This document shows positions 24,768-33,512 of a DNA stretch of 64,000 bases, piece by piece; positions within the stretch are counted from its first letter, which is position 1, and every line of letters begins with the position of its first letter. The stretch lies in NCBI GenBank assembly GCA_041940425.1, contig JBGTSF010000006.1, positions 1 through 64,000 of the forward strand. Reading direction: 5' to 3'. Origin of the DNA: DATHTS01 sp041940425 (lineage in GTDB: Bacteria > Acidobacteriota > Blastocatellia > Pyrinomonadales > Pyrinomonadaceae). Below the pieces are notes generated by a model. That model was not told the DNA's origin. It saw only the letters and a list, made by a program, of their open reading frames with translations, and made no database searches. Both the position numbers and the translations under genes were made by a program.

Positions 24768-25190
24768 ATGACGAATCAAAGCAACTTTTTAAATCGTTTG
24801 AAAACAACGGCTTACGGCGCGATTTTTTCCTGGGGCGAAGTGTCTGAAATTCATCGTATCCGCAACGGAATTTATCAAAGAGAGGAAAAACTCGTTTCTC
24901 TTTTGACCGATTTCGGAAAGATCAATCCGTGTTATCCCGACTTTGCCGGCAGAGATGAAAACGAGATCTTCTACACCGGCGCGGGCAGGCGCGGCGATCA
25001 GAAATTGGACGCGCCGAACCGCGCGCTTTTGAACGCCGTCAAAAGCGGTCACGCCGTTCCGCTTTTTAATAAACTCTCGGTCGGTCGCTGGGAATTTTTA
25101 GGATTCTGGAAAGTGCTGGAAGGCAGATATATTTTCGATGAAAAAAACGGGCGGATGATCTGGCAGTTCCGGCTCAGAAGAGATGAATAA
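24768..25190 (+). CDS. Small SRA-like domain protein, function unknown
   Basis: A 140-residue soluble protein. The core ENEIFYTGAGRRGDQKLDAP through NRALLNAVKSGHAVPLFNKL and GRWEFLGFWKVL resembles the SRA/YDG-like fold found in modified-base readers and some restriction enzymes (the YxGxGxxGD segment followed by NxAL and a variable loop). No nuclease motif is present. If it is SRA-like it could bind modified DNA, but I cannot exclude an unrelated beta-barrel. No restriction or modification gene is next to it. Confidence 0.7.
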   Translation: MTNQSNFLNRLKTTAYGAIFSWGEVSEIHRIRNGIYQREEKLVSLLTDFGKINPCYPDFAGRDENEIFYTGAGRRGDQKLDAPNRALLNAVKSGHAVPLFNKLSVGRWEFLGFWKVLEGRYIFDEKNGRMIWQFRLRRDE

Positions 25191-25287
25191 ATCGCTGAAA
25201 TTTTCGGGCAAACGCTCAAAGCGTTATACAGATTCGCATTATTTGTTTTATAATTTCAAAAATCATCAAATCACGACAAAATAAAAA

Positions 25288-25923
25288 ATGAAAAAAGTAT
25301 TAATCACGATCATCAGTTTAATTTTCGCTCTGGCAATAGTTTCTTGCAGTGATCAGCAAGCCAAGCAGGACGCTAATTCGGGAAGTCAGCCGACCGCGCC
25401 CGTCAATGTCGGCAACGCGCAAACGCCGACCGACGCATACATAATGCTCTACACGGCGGTTAAAGCCAAACAAACCGACGCGATCAAAAAAATGATGTCG
25501 CAGAGAAGCATCGCCTTTGCCGAAGGCGTTGCCGGACAGAGCAAAAAGCCGGTCGAACAAGTTTATGAAAACGGCTTTACGGCGACGACCTTTGCCCCGC
25601 AGATGCCGCAGATGCGCGATGAGCGCGTCAAAGACGATATGGGCGCGCTCGAAGTCTGGAACGAGAAGGACAAAAAATGGGAAGACCTGCCGTTTGTTAA
25701 AGAAGCGGACGGCTGGAAATTAGCTATCGGCGACATCTTTGCCGGAACTTTCAAATCGCCCGGCAAGGGACAGGCGGCAATCGAAGAAGAAGCCTCAAAC
25801 GTCAACAAACTTGTTCCCTACGGCAACGGCAATTTCAATTTCAACGGCGCGTTTCCGTCGGGCAACAAATCAAAAGTCATAAAGCCTATGGAACAGCCTC
25901 AAACTCAAAAACCGCAGAAATGA
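25288..25923 (+). CDS. Lipoprotein of unknown function
   Basis: 211 residues. A lipoprotein signal peptide ends at the lipobox AIVSC (Cys20). A compact domain follows (TPTDAYIMLYTAVKAKQTDA through GWKLAIGDIFAGTF) that resembles the NTF2-like DUF4878 type in its helix-then-sheet order. The tail is Asn/Gln/Pro-rich (YGNGNFNFNGAF, EQPQTQKPQK). Its stop overlaps the next start by 4 nt (ATGA), so the two are translationally coupled. Confidence 0.78.
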   Translation: MKKVLITIISLIFALAIVSCSDQQAKQDANSGSQPTAPVNVGNAQTPTDAYIMLYTAVKAKQTDAIKKMMSQRSIAFAEGVAGQSKKPVEQVYENGFTATTFAPQMPQMRDERVKDDMGALEVWNEKDKKWEDLPFVKEADGWKLAIGDIFAGTFKSPGKGQAAIEEEASNVNKLVPYGNGNFNFNGAFPSGNKSKVIKPMEQPQTQKPQK

Positions 25924-26264
25924 TAAGCGAAGCGCAGATCGCGGAGATTTTATCGCTTTACAAAAAACACGGCTGGAATCTGAGCCGTGTTTTATTGTCA
26001 GCCGAACTAGAAAAAAATCTGTCGGGCAAAACGGAAAATCTTTTCGGTTCGGCTGAAATCGTTTCATCCGAAATAAACGCGGCGTGGTTTTCGCGCCCGT
26101 CGAAAGGCGGCAGTCAGGCTTGGGAACTGCGGCATTTAAGCGACGCGCCGTTCGCTTTATTTGAAGTTTTCGCTTCAGATACGGACGAAAAATTTAAATC
26201 CGAAAAACTTATGGAAATGGAATCGCAGATAACTGAAAAATTCGGAAACGCCGGAAAAAAATAA
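25920..26264 (+). CDS. Small unknown protein coupled to the lipoprotein
   Basis: 114 residues, start overlapping the preceding stop by 4 nt. Helical N-terminus (AQIAEILSLYKKHGWNLSRV) and a predicted alpha/beta body with AWFSRPSKGGSQAWELRHL. No signal peptide or known motif recognised. The overlap is the main support that it is real. Confidence 0.75.
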   Translation: MISEAQIAEILSLYKKHGWNLSRVLLSAELEKNLSGKTENLFGSAEIVSSEINAAWFSRPSKGGSQAWELRHLSDAPFALFEVFASDTDEKFKSEKLMEMESQITEKFGNAGKK

Positions 26265-26366
26265 GTTCGAATGTAAGTTCAGTTCGAAATAGTTTTTTCC
26301 CGAAAGCCGATTGCAAATAAATTACGGCGATAATAAACTGATTTTTTTGTTTTTGAGATAGATTTT

Positions 26367-27365
26367 ATGAACGAGTGGTTGATCGAGCATCTGGTTTGTC
26401 CGCGGGATAAAACGAATCTGGAATTTTTCGGCGGCAAACTTGTTTGCGAAAACAAGCACGTTTATCCGGTCGTCGAAGGAATTCCGATCATGCTGGTCGA
26501 AGATGCCGAATCAACTCACGGCTATATCGAAAAAACGCTCGAAAAGGTGGCGAAAATGACCGCCGGAGATGCGGAAAAAAACGGCGCAAGCGGCGAAAGG
26601 AAAAGCGAAAACGAAATTGACAAATTCGTGCAGGCGGAAGTTCCATACACTTCGGGCATTCTCTATTTTTCGGTGCAAAATAAACTGCCGCGCTACCCGA
26701 TTCCCGAAATTCGACTTCCGCAGGGAAACGGCGAAAGACTGCTCGACATCGGCTGTAATTGGGGCAGATGGTCAATCGCGGCGGCGCGGAAAAATTACAG
26801 AGTGATCGGCATTGATCCTAGTCTCGATGCAGTTTTAGCCGCCAAAAGAGTTTCCGCCCAGCTCGGCGTTGAAGCGGATTTCGTCGTCGGCGATGCGAGG
26901 TTTCTGCCCTTTGCGGAAAAGTCGTTCGATGTCGTTTATTCCTACGGCGTGTTTCAGCATCTGAGCAAGGAAAACGTCAGAACCTGTCTCGACGAAGCCG
27001 CCAGAGTTTTGAAAGAAAACGGAAAAACTTTGTTTCAGATGCCGAACAAATACGGCATCCGGCAATACCAGCAATACCGGCGGCGCGGGCGCACGGAAGG
27101 CGAAGGCTTCGAGATTCGTTACTGGACGCCGGCGGAATTGATGGAAACTTTCGGGAAAAGATTCGGCGCGATGAAAATGACAAGCGATTGTTATTTCGGT
27201 CTCGGCATACAGGGAAAAGACGCCGATCTTCTGCCGCTGAAATATAAAATGATAATTTATTCGTCGGAATTTTTGAGGAAGATCAGCAATGTCGTAACGC
27301 CTCTGAGAAAAGTGGCGGACAGCGTCTATCTCGAATCGGTAGATCAGAAAAAAGCAGTGAACTAA
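26367..27365 (+). CDS. Trm112-like plus class I SAM methyltransferase fusion
   Basis: 332 residues. Residues 8-42 are a Trm112p-like zinc-ribbon-type segment (LVCPRDKTNLEFFGGKLVCE, HVYPVVEGIPIML). A charged linker follows, then a class I methyltransferase from about 95: SAM motif I LLDIGCNWGRWSIAAA at 125-140, acidic motif IGIDPSL, and motif II region FAEKSFDVVYSYGVFQHL. The enzyme should methylate a small molecule or glycan-linked substrate; which is unknown. It precedes the carbamoyltransferase by 192 nt containing a word-built hairpin. Confidence 0.85.
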   Translation: MNEWLIEHLVCPRDKTNLEFFGGKLVCENKHVYPVVEGIPIMLVEDAESTHGYIEKTLEKVAKMTAGDAEKNGASGERKSENEIDKFVQAEVPYTSGILYFSVQNKLPRYPIPEIRLPQGNGERLLDIGCNWGRWSIAAARKNYRVIGIDPSLDAVLAAKRVSAQLGVEADFVVGDARFLPFAEKSFDVVYSYGVFQHLSKENVRTCLDEAARVLKENGKTLFQMPNKYGIRQYQQYRRRGRTEGEGFEIRYWTPAELMETFGKRFGAMKMTSDCYFGLGIQGKDADLLPLKYKMIIYSSEFLRKISNVVTPLRKVADSVYLESVDQKKAVN

Positions 27366-27399
27366 AAGTAATGCCGGTTGAAATTTTAATTCGATCGAA

Positions 27400-27496
27400 C
27401 TTCGGAATAAGTGAAAAGTGAAAAGTAAAAAGTGATAGATGAGAATATATTTAACCTCTCACTTATGACCTATCACTTTTCACTTATTCCGAAAGT
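27400..27496. repeat. Word-built hairpin with CTTCGGAATA cap, AAGTGAAAAGTG type
   Basis: Left part CTTCGGAATAAGTGAAAAGT from 27400 and right part ending ACTTTTCACTTATTCCGAAAG near 27496 pair well. The left side carries an extra AAAAGTAAAAAGTG word absent from the right, so the arms differ by a whole unit. Lies past the methyltransferase stop. Confidence 0.83.
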
Positions 27497-27557
27497 CATT
27501 TTTTTCGAGCATTATTTTTAGCGCATACTTAGAAAAAATCTTAATTCAACTTTTTTA

Positions 27558-29291
27558 ATGAGCATAATTTTAGGAATCAACACATTTCACGCCGGTTCTT
27601 CGGCGGCGGTTATCATTGACGGTCAGCCCGTGGTCGCTTTGGCGGAAGAGCGGCTTAACCGCGTTAAATATTACGCCGGTTTTCCGAGTCTTTCGATCCT
27701 GCGCTGTCTGGAAATCGCCGGACTTTCTTTTTCCGATCTGGACGCGGTCGCCGTCGGGCGCGATTCGTCGGCGAATCTGCATAAAAAACTGGAATTCGCT
27801 CTGAAAAATCCGACGAAACTTTTAAATCTCGCGCGGATTCGCAGTAAGAGCAAAACCTTCGACGATCTGAAATCTTTGATCGCCGACGAGTGCGGAGTCG
27901 AAAGAGAAAAACTCCAGTTTCAAACCTACAATGTCGAGCATCACCTCGCGCACACGGCGAGCGCGTATTTCGCTTCGGAATGGGAACACTCGGCGGGAAT
28001 TACGATTGACGGTTCGGGCGATTTCGTGTCGTGTCTTTTGTCGGAATGCGAAGGCGCGGAGATCCGACCGCTCAAAAAAGTTTTCGTGCCGCATTCACTC
28101 GGAACGCTCTACACCGCCGTTTGTCAATTCATCGGCTACGGCAAATACGGCGACGAAGGAAAAGTGATGGGACTCGCGCCGCTCGGTGAGGATGTTTACC
28201 ACGATTTTTTTGAAAAAATGTTAAAACCGACCGCCGACGGATTTGAATTAAATCCCGATTATTTCCTGCCGTTCGGCGCGAATCAGGGAATGGAGATCAA
28301 CGACGCGGGCGAGATGATCGTCCATCGGCTTTACTCCGATCTGTTCATCAAAGAATTGGGCGAACCGCGCGAGCGTCATTCGGAGATCACGAAACGTGAT
28401 ATGGATGTCGCGTTCGGTCTGCAGAGAGTTTTCGAAAAATATTATATGCATCTGCTCGACGCGCTTTATAAAAAAGTTCCGACCGAACGAATCTCGATGG
28501 CTGGCGGCTGTGCTTTGAACAGCGTCGCTAACGGCAAACTTTTGCTCGAAACTCCTTTTAAGGAAACCTGCATTCAGCCCGCCGCCGGCGACGACGGACT
28601 CGCGCTCGGCGCGGCTCTCTACGTCAGCAATTCGATTCTTAAAGAAGGCAAGCGTTGGGTGATGAAAAATTCATATCTCGGCGATGAGTATTCGGATTCT
28701 TTTATCAGATCGGAACTCGAAAAATATAATCTCGTTTTCCGCGAACTCGACCGCGAACAGCTTCTCGAAATGACTTCCGAAGAAATAAAAAACGGAAACG
28801 TCGTCGGCTGGTTTCAGGGACGTATGGAATGGGGACCGCGCGCTCTTGGAAATCGGTCTATCTTGGCGCATCCCGGTTTTCCGAATATGAAAGACATTTT
28901 AAATGCGCGCATTAAACACCGCGAAGCGTTTCGTCCGTTCGCGCCGTCGGTTTTGCAGGAACGGCAGAACGAAATTTTCGAGCAGGATCACCCGTCGCCG
29001 TTTATGCTTCACGTTTACAAGATCCGTCCCGAATGGCGCGAGCGTCTGTCGGCGGTCAATCACGTTGACGATACGGGCAGACTGCAAACCGTCGCGCGGG
29101 ACGAAAATCCTTTGTATTACGATCTGATCAAAAAGTTCGAATCGAAAACCGGGATTCCCGTAATTTTAAATACGAGCTTTAACGAAAACGAACCGATCGT
29201 CTGCAAACCTTCGGAAGCGATCGAATGTTTTATGCGGACAAAAATGGACACACTCGTCATCGGCTCGTTTTTCTGTAAAAAGGAAGATTAA
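27558..29291 (+). CDS. Carbamoyltransferase (NodU/CmcH family)
   Basis: 577 residues with both family domains. The N-terminal ASKHA-fold YrdC/Kae1-like domain carries GINTFHAGSSAAVIIDG, VEHHLAHTASAYFASEW, ITIDGSGD and GDEGKVMGLAPLG, plus AGGCALNSVANGKLL. The C-terminal domain from about residue 380 carries WFQGRMEWGPRALGNRSILA and NTSFNENEPIV. These enzymes use carbamoyl phosphate and ATP to O-carbamoylate sugars or natural products. With the Trm112-methyltransferase upstream it suggests decoration of a polysaccharide or secondary metabolite, but no glycosyltransferase or synthase is adjacent. Confidence 0.93.
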   Translation: MSIILGINTFHAGSSAAVIIDGQPVVALAEERLNRVKYYAGFPSLSILRCLEIAGLSFSDLDAVAVGRDSSANLHKKLEFALKNPTKLLNLARIRSKSKTFDDLKSLIADECGVEREKLQFQTYNVEHHLAHTASAYFASEWEHSAGITIDGSGDFVSCLLSECEGAEIRPLKKVFVPHSLGTLYTAVCQFIGYGKYGDEGKVMGLAPLGEDVYHDFFEKMLKPTADGFELNPDYFLPFGANQGMEINDAGEMIVHRLYSDLFIKELGEPRERHSEITKRDMDVAFGLQRVFEKYYMHLLDALYKKVPTERISMAGGCALNSVANGKLLLETPFKETCIQPAAGDDGLALGAALYVSNSILKEGKRWVMKNSYLGDEYSDSFIRSELEKYNLVFRELDREQLLEMTSEEIKNGNVVGWFQGRMEWGPRALGNRSILAHPGFPNMKDILNARIKHREAFRPFAPSVLQERQNEIFEQDHPSPFMLHVYKIRPEWRERLSAVNHVDDTGRLQTVARDENPLYYDLIKKFESKTGIPVILNTSFNENEPIVCKPSEAIECFMRTKMDTLVIGSFFCKKED

Positions 29292-29294
29292 AAT

Positions 29295-29369
29295 AAGTTC
29301 AAAGTTCAAGGTTCAAGGTTCAAAGTAAAAACAAAAACCTTGAACCTTGAACTTTGAACCTTGAACTTA
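29295..29369. repeat. Word-built hairpin, GTTCAAGG type
   Basis: Left arm from 29295 (AAGTTCAAAGTTCAAGGTTC and on) and right arm from 29338 to 29368 (ACCTTGAACCTTGAACTTTG and on) are reverse complements with scattered AAGG/GGTT exchanges. It starts 3 nt after the carbamoyltransferase stop and ends 5 nt before the next ATG. A solo copy of the word lies inside the gene at 48202. Confidence 0.88.
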
Positions 29370-29373
29370 CAGT

Positions 29374-30405
29374 ATGGATTGGACGGTCGAAAATATTCCC
29401 GAACTCAGAGGCTACACGGTCGAATGGGCTGAGAAAGGGAATTTTTATCTTTCGCTCCGCAACGGGATTTATCATTCGGAAAATCTGAAACCGCCGTTCA
29501 AAAAAATAGCAACGATTGATACACCCGCGTGGAAAACCGCCGCCGCGAAATTTCGACTTGCTCAGAGACTTCTGCGTTTTCAGGTTACAAATGTCATTCC
29601 GCTTTCCGAACGCGACCTGTTCGTAACTTTCGATAAATCGGTCGGCATCGTCCGCGACGGAAAATATCAAACCTTAAAAGGTCTCGTCCGCCCGTGCCGC
29701 GTTCTCCGCGCGGCGTGCGCGGTTGACGCGAAAGGCGACGTTTACTTCGGCGAATATCTCGCCAATGCCGAACGCGGCGAAATGCGGACTTATCGTTATC
29801 CGAAAGGCGGCAATTCATTGGAAATCGCTTATACGTTTCCGGCGGGTTCGATCCGTCACACTCACGGCATCTATTACGATAAATTTTCCGATTCGCTTTT
29901 CTGTCTGACGGGCGATGACGAAAAAGAATGTCAAATTATTCGTTCAAGCGACGGTTTTCAAACCATCGAAACCGTCGGGCAGGGCGACGAAACCTGGCGG
30001 GCGGTCAGCATTCTGTTTGACGAAAATAATTTTTATTACGGGATGGATGCCGAGTTTCGCGCAAATTTGATTTATAAAACAAATCGTCAAACTCTGGAAA
30101 GAAAAACGCTCGGCGAAGTCAACGGGACGGTTTTTTACTCGAAAAAGATCGGCAGTAATCTGTTTTTTACGACGACCGCCGAAAACGCGCCGAGCCAGAC
30201 GGAAAACGCCGCCGCGCTCTGGCACGTGGACGAAAACGAAAAATGCGAGCGCGTCGCCTCATTCAAAAAAGACCGCTGGCACACGACGCTTTTCCAATTC
30301 GGCACGATTCATTTTCCGTATTTCAGCAATCTGGAAAACGAGCTTTATTTTCATCTAGTCGGTGTCGAAGAAGACAATCAGGTCTTCAGGCTTTCAAGAA
30401 AATAA
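29374..30405 (+). CDS. Unknown protein, probable beta-propeller
   Basis: 343 residues, no signal peptide. Repeated short beta-rich segments (GIYHSENLKPPFKKIATIDT, VGIVRDGKYQTLKGLVRP, IIRSSDGFQTIETVGQG, VFYSKKIGSNLFFTTT) with DGK/SSDG turns suggest a sialidase/BNR-like propeller. Family not recognised. It follows the carbamoyltransferase in the same direction, so a linked role in the same pathway is possible. Confidence 0.75.
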   Translation: MDWTVENIPELRGYTVEWAEKGNFYLSLRNGIYHSENLKPPFKKIATIDTPAWKTAAAKFRLAQRLLRFQVTNVIPLSERDLFVTFDKSVGIVRDGKYQTLKGLVRPCRVLRAACAVDAKGDVYFGEYLANAERGEMRTYRYPKGGNSLEIAYTFPAGSIRHTHGIYYDKFSDSLFCLTGDDEKECQIIRSSDGFQTIETVGQGDETWRAVSILFDENNFYYGMDAEFRANLIYKTNRQTLERKTLGEVNGTVFYSKKIGSNLFFTTTAENAPSQTENAAALWHVDENEKCERVASFKKDRWHTTLFQFGTIHFPYFSNLENELYFHLVGVEEDNQVFRLSRK

Positions 30406-30499
30406 TACGAAAATAAAGTGTTTTCAATTCTTGATTTTCAATAAACCATTTACAAACCGACCGCAATTTTTGTATGATGCGTCTGTAGAAGTTTTTGAA

Positions 30500-31102
30500 A
30501 TGACTATAAAAGATTTCGGTGCGCGGGTCGAGAGTGTTTGGCAAGGCTTGCGCCCGGTAACAAAAAAAATGCTGGTCGGCGCGATGCAGACCAATGCCGC
30601 CAAGCCGAACCAAAAATTTTCCTACGACGCTCACGCCGATTGGGAACTTAGCCGTCTTCTCTCCGCGCTTGACGAACAGGCAGATTCGACCGAAGTAAAA
30701 AAAGACGCGGAAAAACTGCGCGAAATAAAGGAGTTTTCCAACGCCTGCGCCGGAGTTTTGGAAGCGCAGACCGCCTCGGCGGAAGTTTTCATCCAACTCG
30801 CCAAACGCGCCATCGCGCGCAGCGATTACAAAAAACTTGACGAATTAGCCGACGCGCTGATGACCAGATTTTCCGCCGGTGAGATCGCCGAGATCATCCG
30901 CCAGACCGACATGGCGCAGATTCGCGCTGTCGCCTACGAAACACTCGCCGTGCTTCCCGTTTCCGCTCTGCTGACGATCCTCGACGATTCGATCTACACC
31001 GAAATCGCCGTCAACGCGCTCGAACAACAGGCTTTTGAATACGACTCGGAAGAAGCGAGAGAAATTCTCGAACAATTAAATCTCGACGAGATCGGCGATT
31101 AG
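30500..31102 (+). CDS. Unknown helical protein
   Basis: 200 residues from ATG 30500. The longer frame to 30362 overlaps the upstream gene and translates AT-rich non-coding sequence, so I reject it. The protein is acidic and almost wholly helical (FGARVESVWQGLRPVTKKML, WELSRLLSALDEQADSTEV, AREILEQLNLDEIGD). No motif recognised; no export signal. Confidence 0.75.
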   Translation: MTIKDFGARVESVWQGLRPVTKKMLVGAMQTNAAKPNQKFSYDAHADWELSRLLSALDEQADSTEVKKDAEKLREIKEFSNACAGVLEAQTASAEVFIQLAKRAIARSDYKKLDELADALMTRFSAGEIAEIIRQTDMAQIRAVAYETLAVLPVSALLTILDDSIYTEIAVNALEQQAFEYDSEEAREILEQLNLDEIGD

Positions 31103-31112
31103 ATTTTTATAA

Positions 31113-31203
31113 AAAATTGTCCACAGATAAACACAGATGATTTAAACAAAATTATTTCTCTAAATTATCTGTGTTTATCTGTGTTTATCTGTGGACAATT
31201 TTC
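31113..31203. repeat. Word-built hairpin, CACAGATAAA type, between converging genes
   Basis: Left arm AAAATTGTCCACAGATAAAC plus ACAGAT (31113-31138). The right arm at 31168-31203 contains one additional GTTTATCTGT word. The arms match base for base apart from that unit, so the arms differ by a whole word copy. Confidence 0.88.
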
Positions 31204-31208
31204 TTTTC

Positions 31209-31970
31209 TTAATCGTAAATTTTTCCCGAAAGCCAAAATTGCCCGCTGACGATGCCGCCAGGTTTAGGTTCTTCCAGAATCAGTTTCGGATCGGCGACAA
31301 CATCCGTTTCGCCGCCCAGAGTTTCGACTAAAAACCAGTAAAAATCCTGTCCCGAAAGCCGGTTTGTTTTCAGTTCGAATTCTTTTATCTCGCCCGCGAA
31401 AATTCCGACCGGGCGGACGACGCTCAAATCAATTTTTTCATCCGGTTTTTCGGGCGAAAAAAGTCCGCTCGGAATAAACGATTTCGAGGCGAATTTTATT
31501 TCATCTTTCTGCGAATCGTAAAAATCCGCTTCGCTCGCAAAAATTTTAAAATCATTCGAAGCAAAAGCCGTCAGTTGAATTTCTTTCACAACCGGAAAAT
31601 TTTCCAATTCAACGGTGCGAAAATCCGGCACGTCGAAAACGAACGGGTATTCGCCGGACATCTCGCCGCCGGTTTCAGACGGATTCGCCCAGGCGTAAAA
31701 ACCGCCGTCAAGCTCGGAAGAATCGCGCTCGATTTTTTGCGTCAGACCGACGCGGCGGCGGCTTTTTCCCGCAAAATGCGGATTGAAACCGACGAGTTCC
31801 TGATCGAAATTTCCCTGCAAATAAATCTCCGCGCCGGAAGCGTCGGAAAATTTCAGATAAAATCCGTGCGAACATTTGACCGGCACGGCAAGCTCCAAAA
31901 CGTGCATGATCATTTCATTGACGGCTTGCTCGTCGGGTGTCGGAAAACCGATGTCGGATAGATTGCTCAT
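31209..31970 (-). CDS. Unknown protein
   Basis: 253 residues, cytoplasmic by lack of signal. The N-terminal half (VKCSHGFYLKFSDASGAEIY, LVGFNPHFAGKSRRRVG) and C-terminal half (VGIFAGEIKEFELKTNRLSG, FYWFLVETLGGETDVVADP) are beta-rich. No family recognised. It starts 10 nt after the exported protein upstream, suggesting one transcript. Confidence 0.75.
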   Translation of the reverse strand: MSNLSDIGFPTPDEQAVNEMIMHVLELAVPVKCSHGFYLKFSDASGAEIYLQGNFDQELVGFNPHFAGKSRRRVGLTQKIERDSSELDGGFYAWANPSETGGEMSGEYPFVFDVPDFRTVELENFPVVKEIQLTAFASNDFKIFASEADFYDSQKDEIKFASKSFIPSGLFSPEKPDEKIDLSVVRPVGIFAGEIKEFELKTNRLSGQDFYWFLVETLGGETDVVADPKLILEEPKPGGIVSGQFWLSGKIYD

Positions 31971-31980
31971 TTTATTGTTA

Positions 31981-33171
31981 TTATTTTTTTGGACTTTTTC
32001 TCGTAAACCAAACGGCTAATCCTATGACCAAAACCAAAATTATGGCGAAGATAAAATATTTGCTCGTTACGAGACGCTTGAAAAATCCGTCTCTCGGTTC
32101 GGTCTGCGCCGCTTCTTCGCTGTATGAAGTAAAGCGTTTCGTATCTTTGAGAACGGCGGTCAATTTGTTTTCGGCTTCGCCGTCAACGGCGGTTCTCGCC
32201 AGTTTTCCCATCGTTCCCGACAATGCGCCCGCGCGCGAACGACTGTCGAAAAAAAGATACGTTTCGAACGTATTGTCGGGTTTCGGGAAACTCACGATGC
32301 CCGTCAGAGACATCGAGGAATGAAAATAATGATTGGCATAAACCTGTTTTGAAAGTATCAAACCCTGCGGGATGCCGCCGTCGTCCTTTTTATAAAAAAT
32401 CCCGTGCGTGTTGATAATGACGCTTTTAAAACCGACCGGAACTTTTTCCCAGGTCGAAAGGTCTTCCACGCCGCCGGGTTTGCCGTTCGGAAAATTTTGT
32501 AAATAATTCTTAAATTCCGGCGCGAATTCGTCGAGCCAAAACAATTCGGCGAGCAGAGATTTTTGTTCGTCAGCCAGACTCATAGGTTCGGGATCGTCAT
32601 TATATTCCATCAGCGCGCCGTCGCCTTTTTGCAGGTAATTATTCAGATTTTCGACCATAAAAAGTTTGACCAGTTCGGAAGCCTTTTCTTCCGCGCCGGA
32701 AGCCGACCAGTCAATCTCAGCCGCAAGCCGCTTTATCAAATCCGCCGAAAGACTCCAACTGCAATCGCCGACCTTACAGCTTTCCAAACTCCCGATGTCC
32801 GATTTATCAATGGATAATTTTGCGAGATCGGCAGGAGTCGCCGGATTTCTGAACACGCCGTTCTCCTCGGAAACTTCCTGCCGCTGTTTTTCCACCGCCC
32901 GCCGAAAAGCCGAAAACACCGCGTCGCGCGATGCCTGCAATTTTATAGTTCCGCAAAAAACGACCTCGCCGCTGTTTTTACTTTCGAGCTGTTTGACGAC
33001 AATCTCTCCTTTTTCAAGTCTTTCGAAATCGTCGGGAGTAAATCCAGCCTTTTTCTTTAAAACATTCCGCACTTTTTCAACTGTCGGACTTTGACCGAAA
33101 ATTTTATTTGCCGGAAACAAATGAAATGCGAAACACAAAATGAGAATTGATGAAAAACATTTTGACATCAT
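31981..33171 (-). CDS. Exported protein with C-terminal membrane anchor, unknown
   Basis: 396 residues: N-terminal signal peptide (SSILILCFAFHLFPANKIFG), a large extracytoplasmic domain, and a C-terminal membrane helix (FIFAIILVLVIGLAVWF) followed by a basic tail TRKSPKK. This is a tail-anchored arrangement facing the periplasm. The body shows no motif I can name (FDSRSRAGALSGTMGKLART near the end). Confidence 0.78.
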   Translation of the reverse strand: MMSKCFSSILILCFAFHLFPANKIFGQSPTVEKVRNVLKKKAGFTPDDFERLEKGEIVVKQLESKNSGEVVFCGTIKLQASRDAVFSAFRRAVEKQRQEVSEENGVFRNPATPADLAKLSIDKSDIGSLESCKVGDCSWSLSADLIKRLAAEIDWSASGAEEKASELVKLFMVENLNNYLQKGDGALMEYNDDPEPMSLADEQKSLLAELFWLDEFAPEFKNYLQNFPNGKPGGVEDLSTWEKVPVGFKSVIINTHGIFYKKDDGGIPQGLILSKQVYANHYFHSSMSLTGIVSFPKPDNTFETYLFFDSRSRAGALSGTMGKLARTAVDGEAENKLTAVLKDTKRFTSYSEEAAQTEPRDGFFKRLVTSKYFIFAIILVLVIGLAVWFTRKSPKK

Positions 33172-33512
33172 AAAAATATTTCTATTGTTCGAACTAAATA
33201 TAATTGCAAGAGAGTTTTTTTATCAATTGCTGACTGCCTATAGTCTTTGAAAATTAAATGTTCTAACAAAAGATTTTTGTCGCGTTAGCGACCGGATGAA
33301 TTTAGCCGTGTGTTTCAACGCACGGAATGATAAAAAACAAGCATCTGTCGCGTCAGCGACAATTGAATTCAGTTGTCGCTGACGCGACAATATAAACTTT
33401 TAAACGCAACCCGTGCAATGAATTACACGGCTAAATTCAGATAATCACTACGCGATATTTATTGAGAAATCTAATTTAAAAGACCATAAATCGCACCGCA
33501 ATTGAGCATTAT
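33172..33512. repeat. Intergenic nest of inverted repeats downstream of glyA
   Basis: A 341-nt gap without a gene. Outer arms GAATTTAGCCGTGT (33298-33311) and ACACGGCTAAATTC (33425-33438) are perfect. Inner arms TGTCGCGTCAGCGACAA (33346-33362) and TTGTCGCTGACGCGACA (33373-33389) are perfect with a 10-nt loop. A further GTCGCGTTAGCGAC is at 33279-33292. Each outer side also carries a CCGTG...CACGG mini-hairpin. It could fold as a two-tier cruciform or RNA. Confidence 0.82.

Noticed and set aside
30362..30499. Extended N-terminus of the helical unknown protein
   Set aside because: It overlaps the previous gene and has non-coding composition; ATG 30500 gives a coherent protein.
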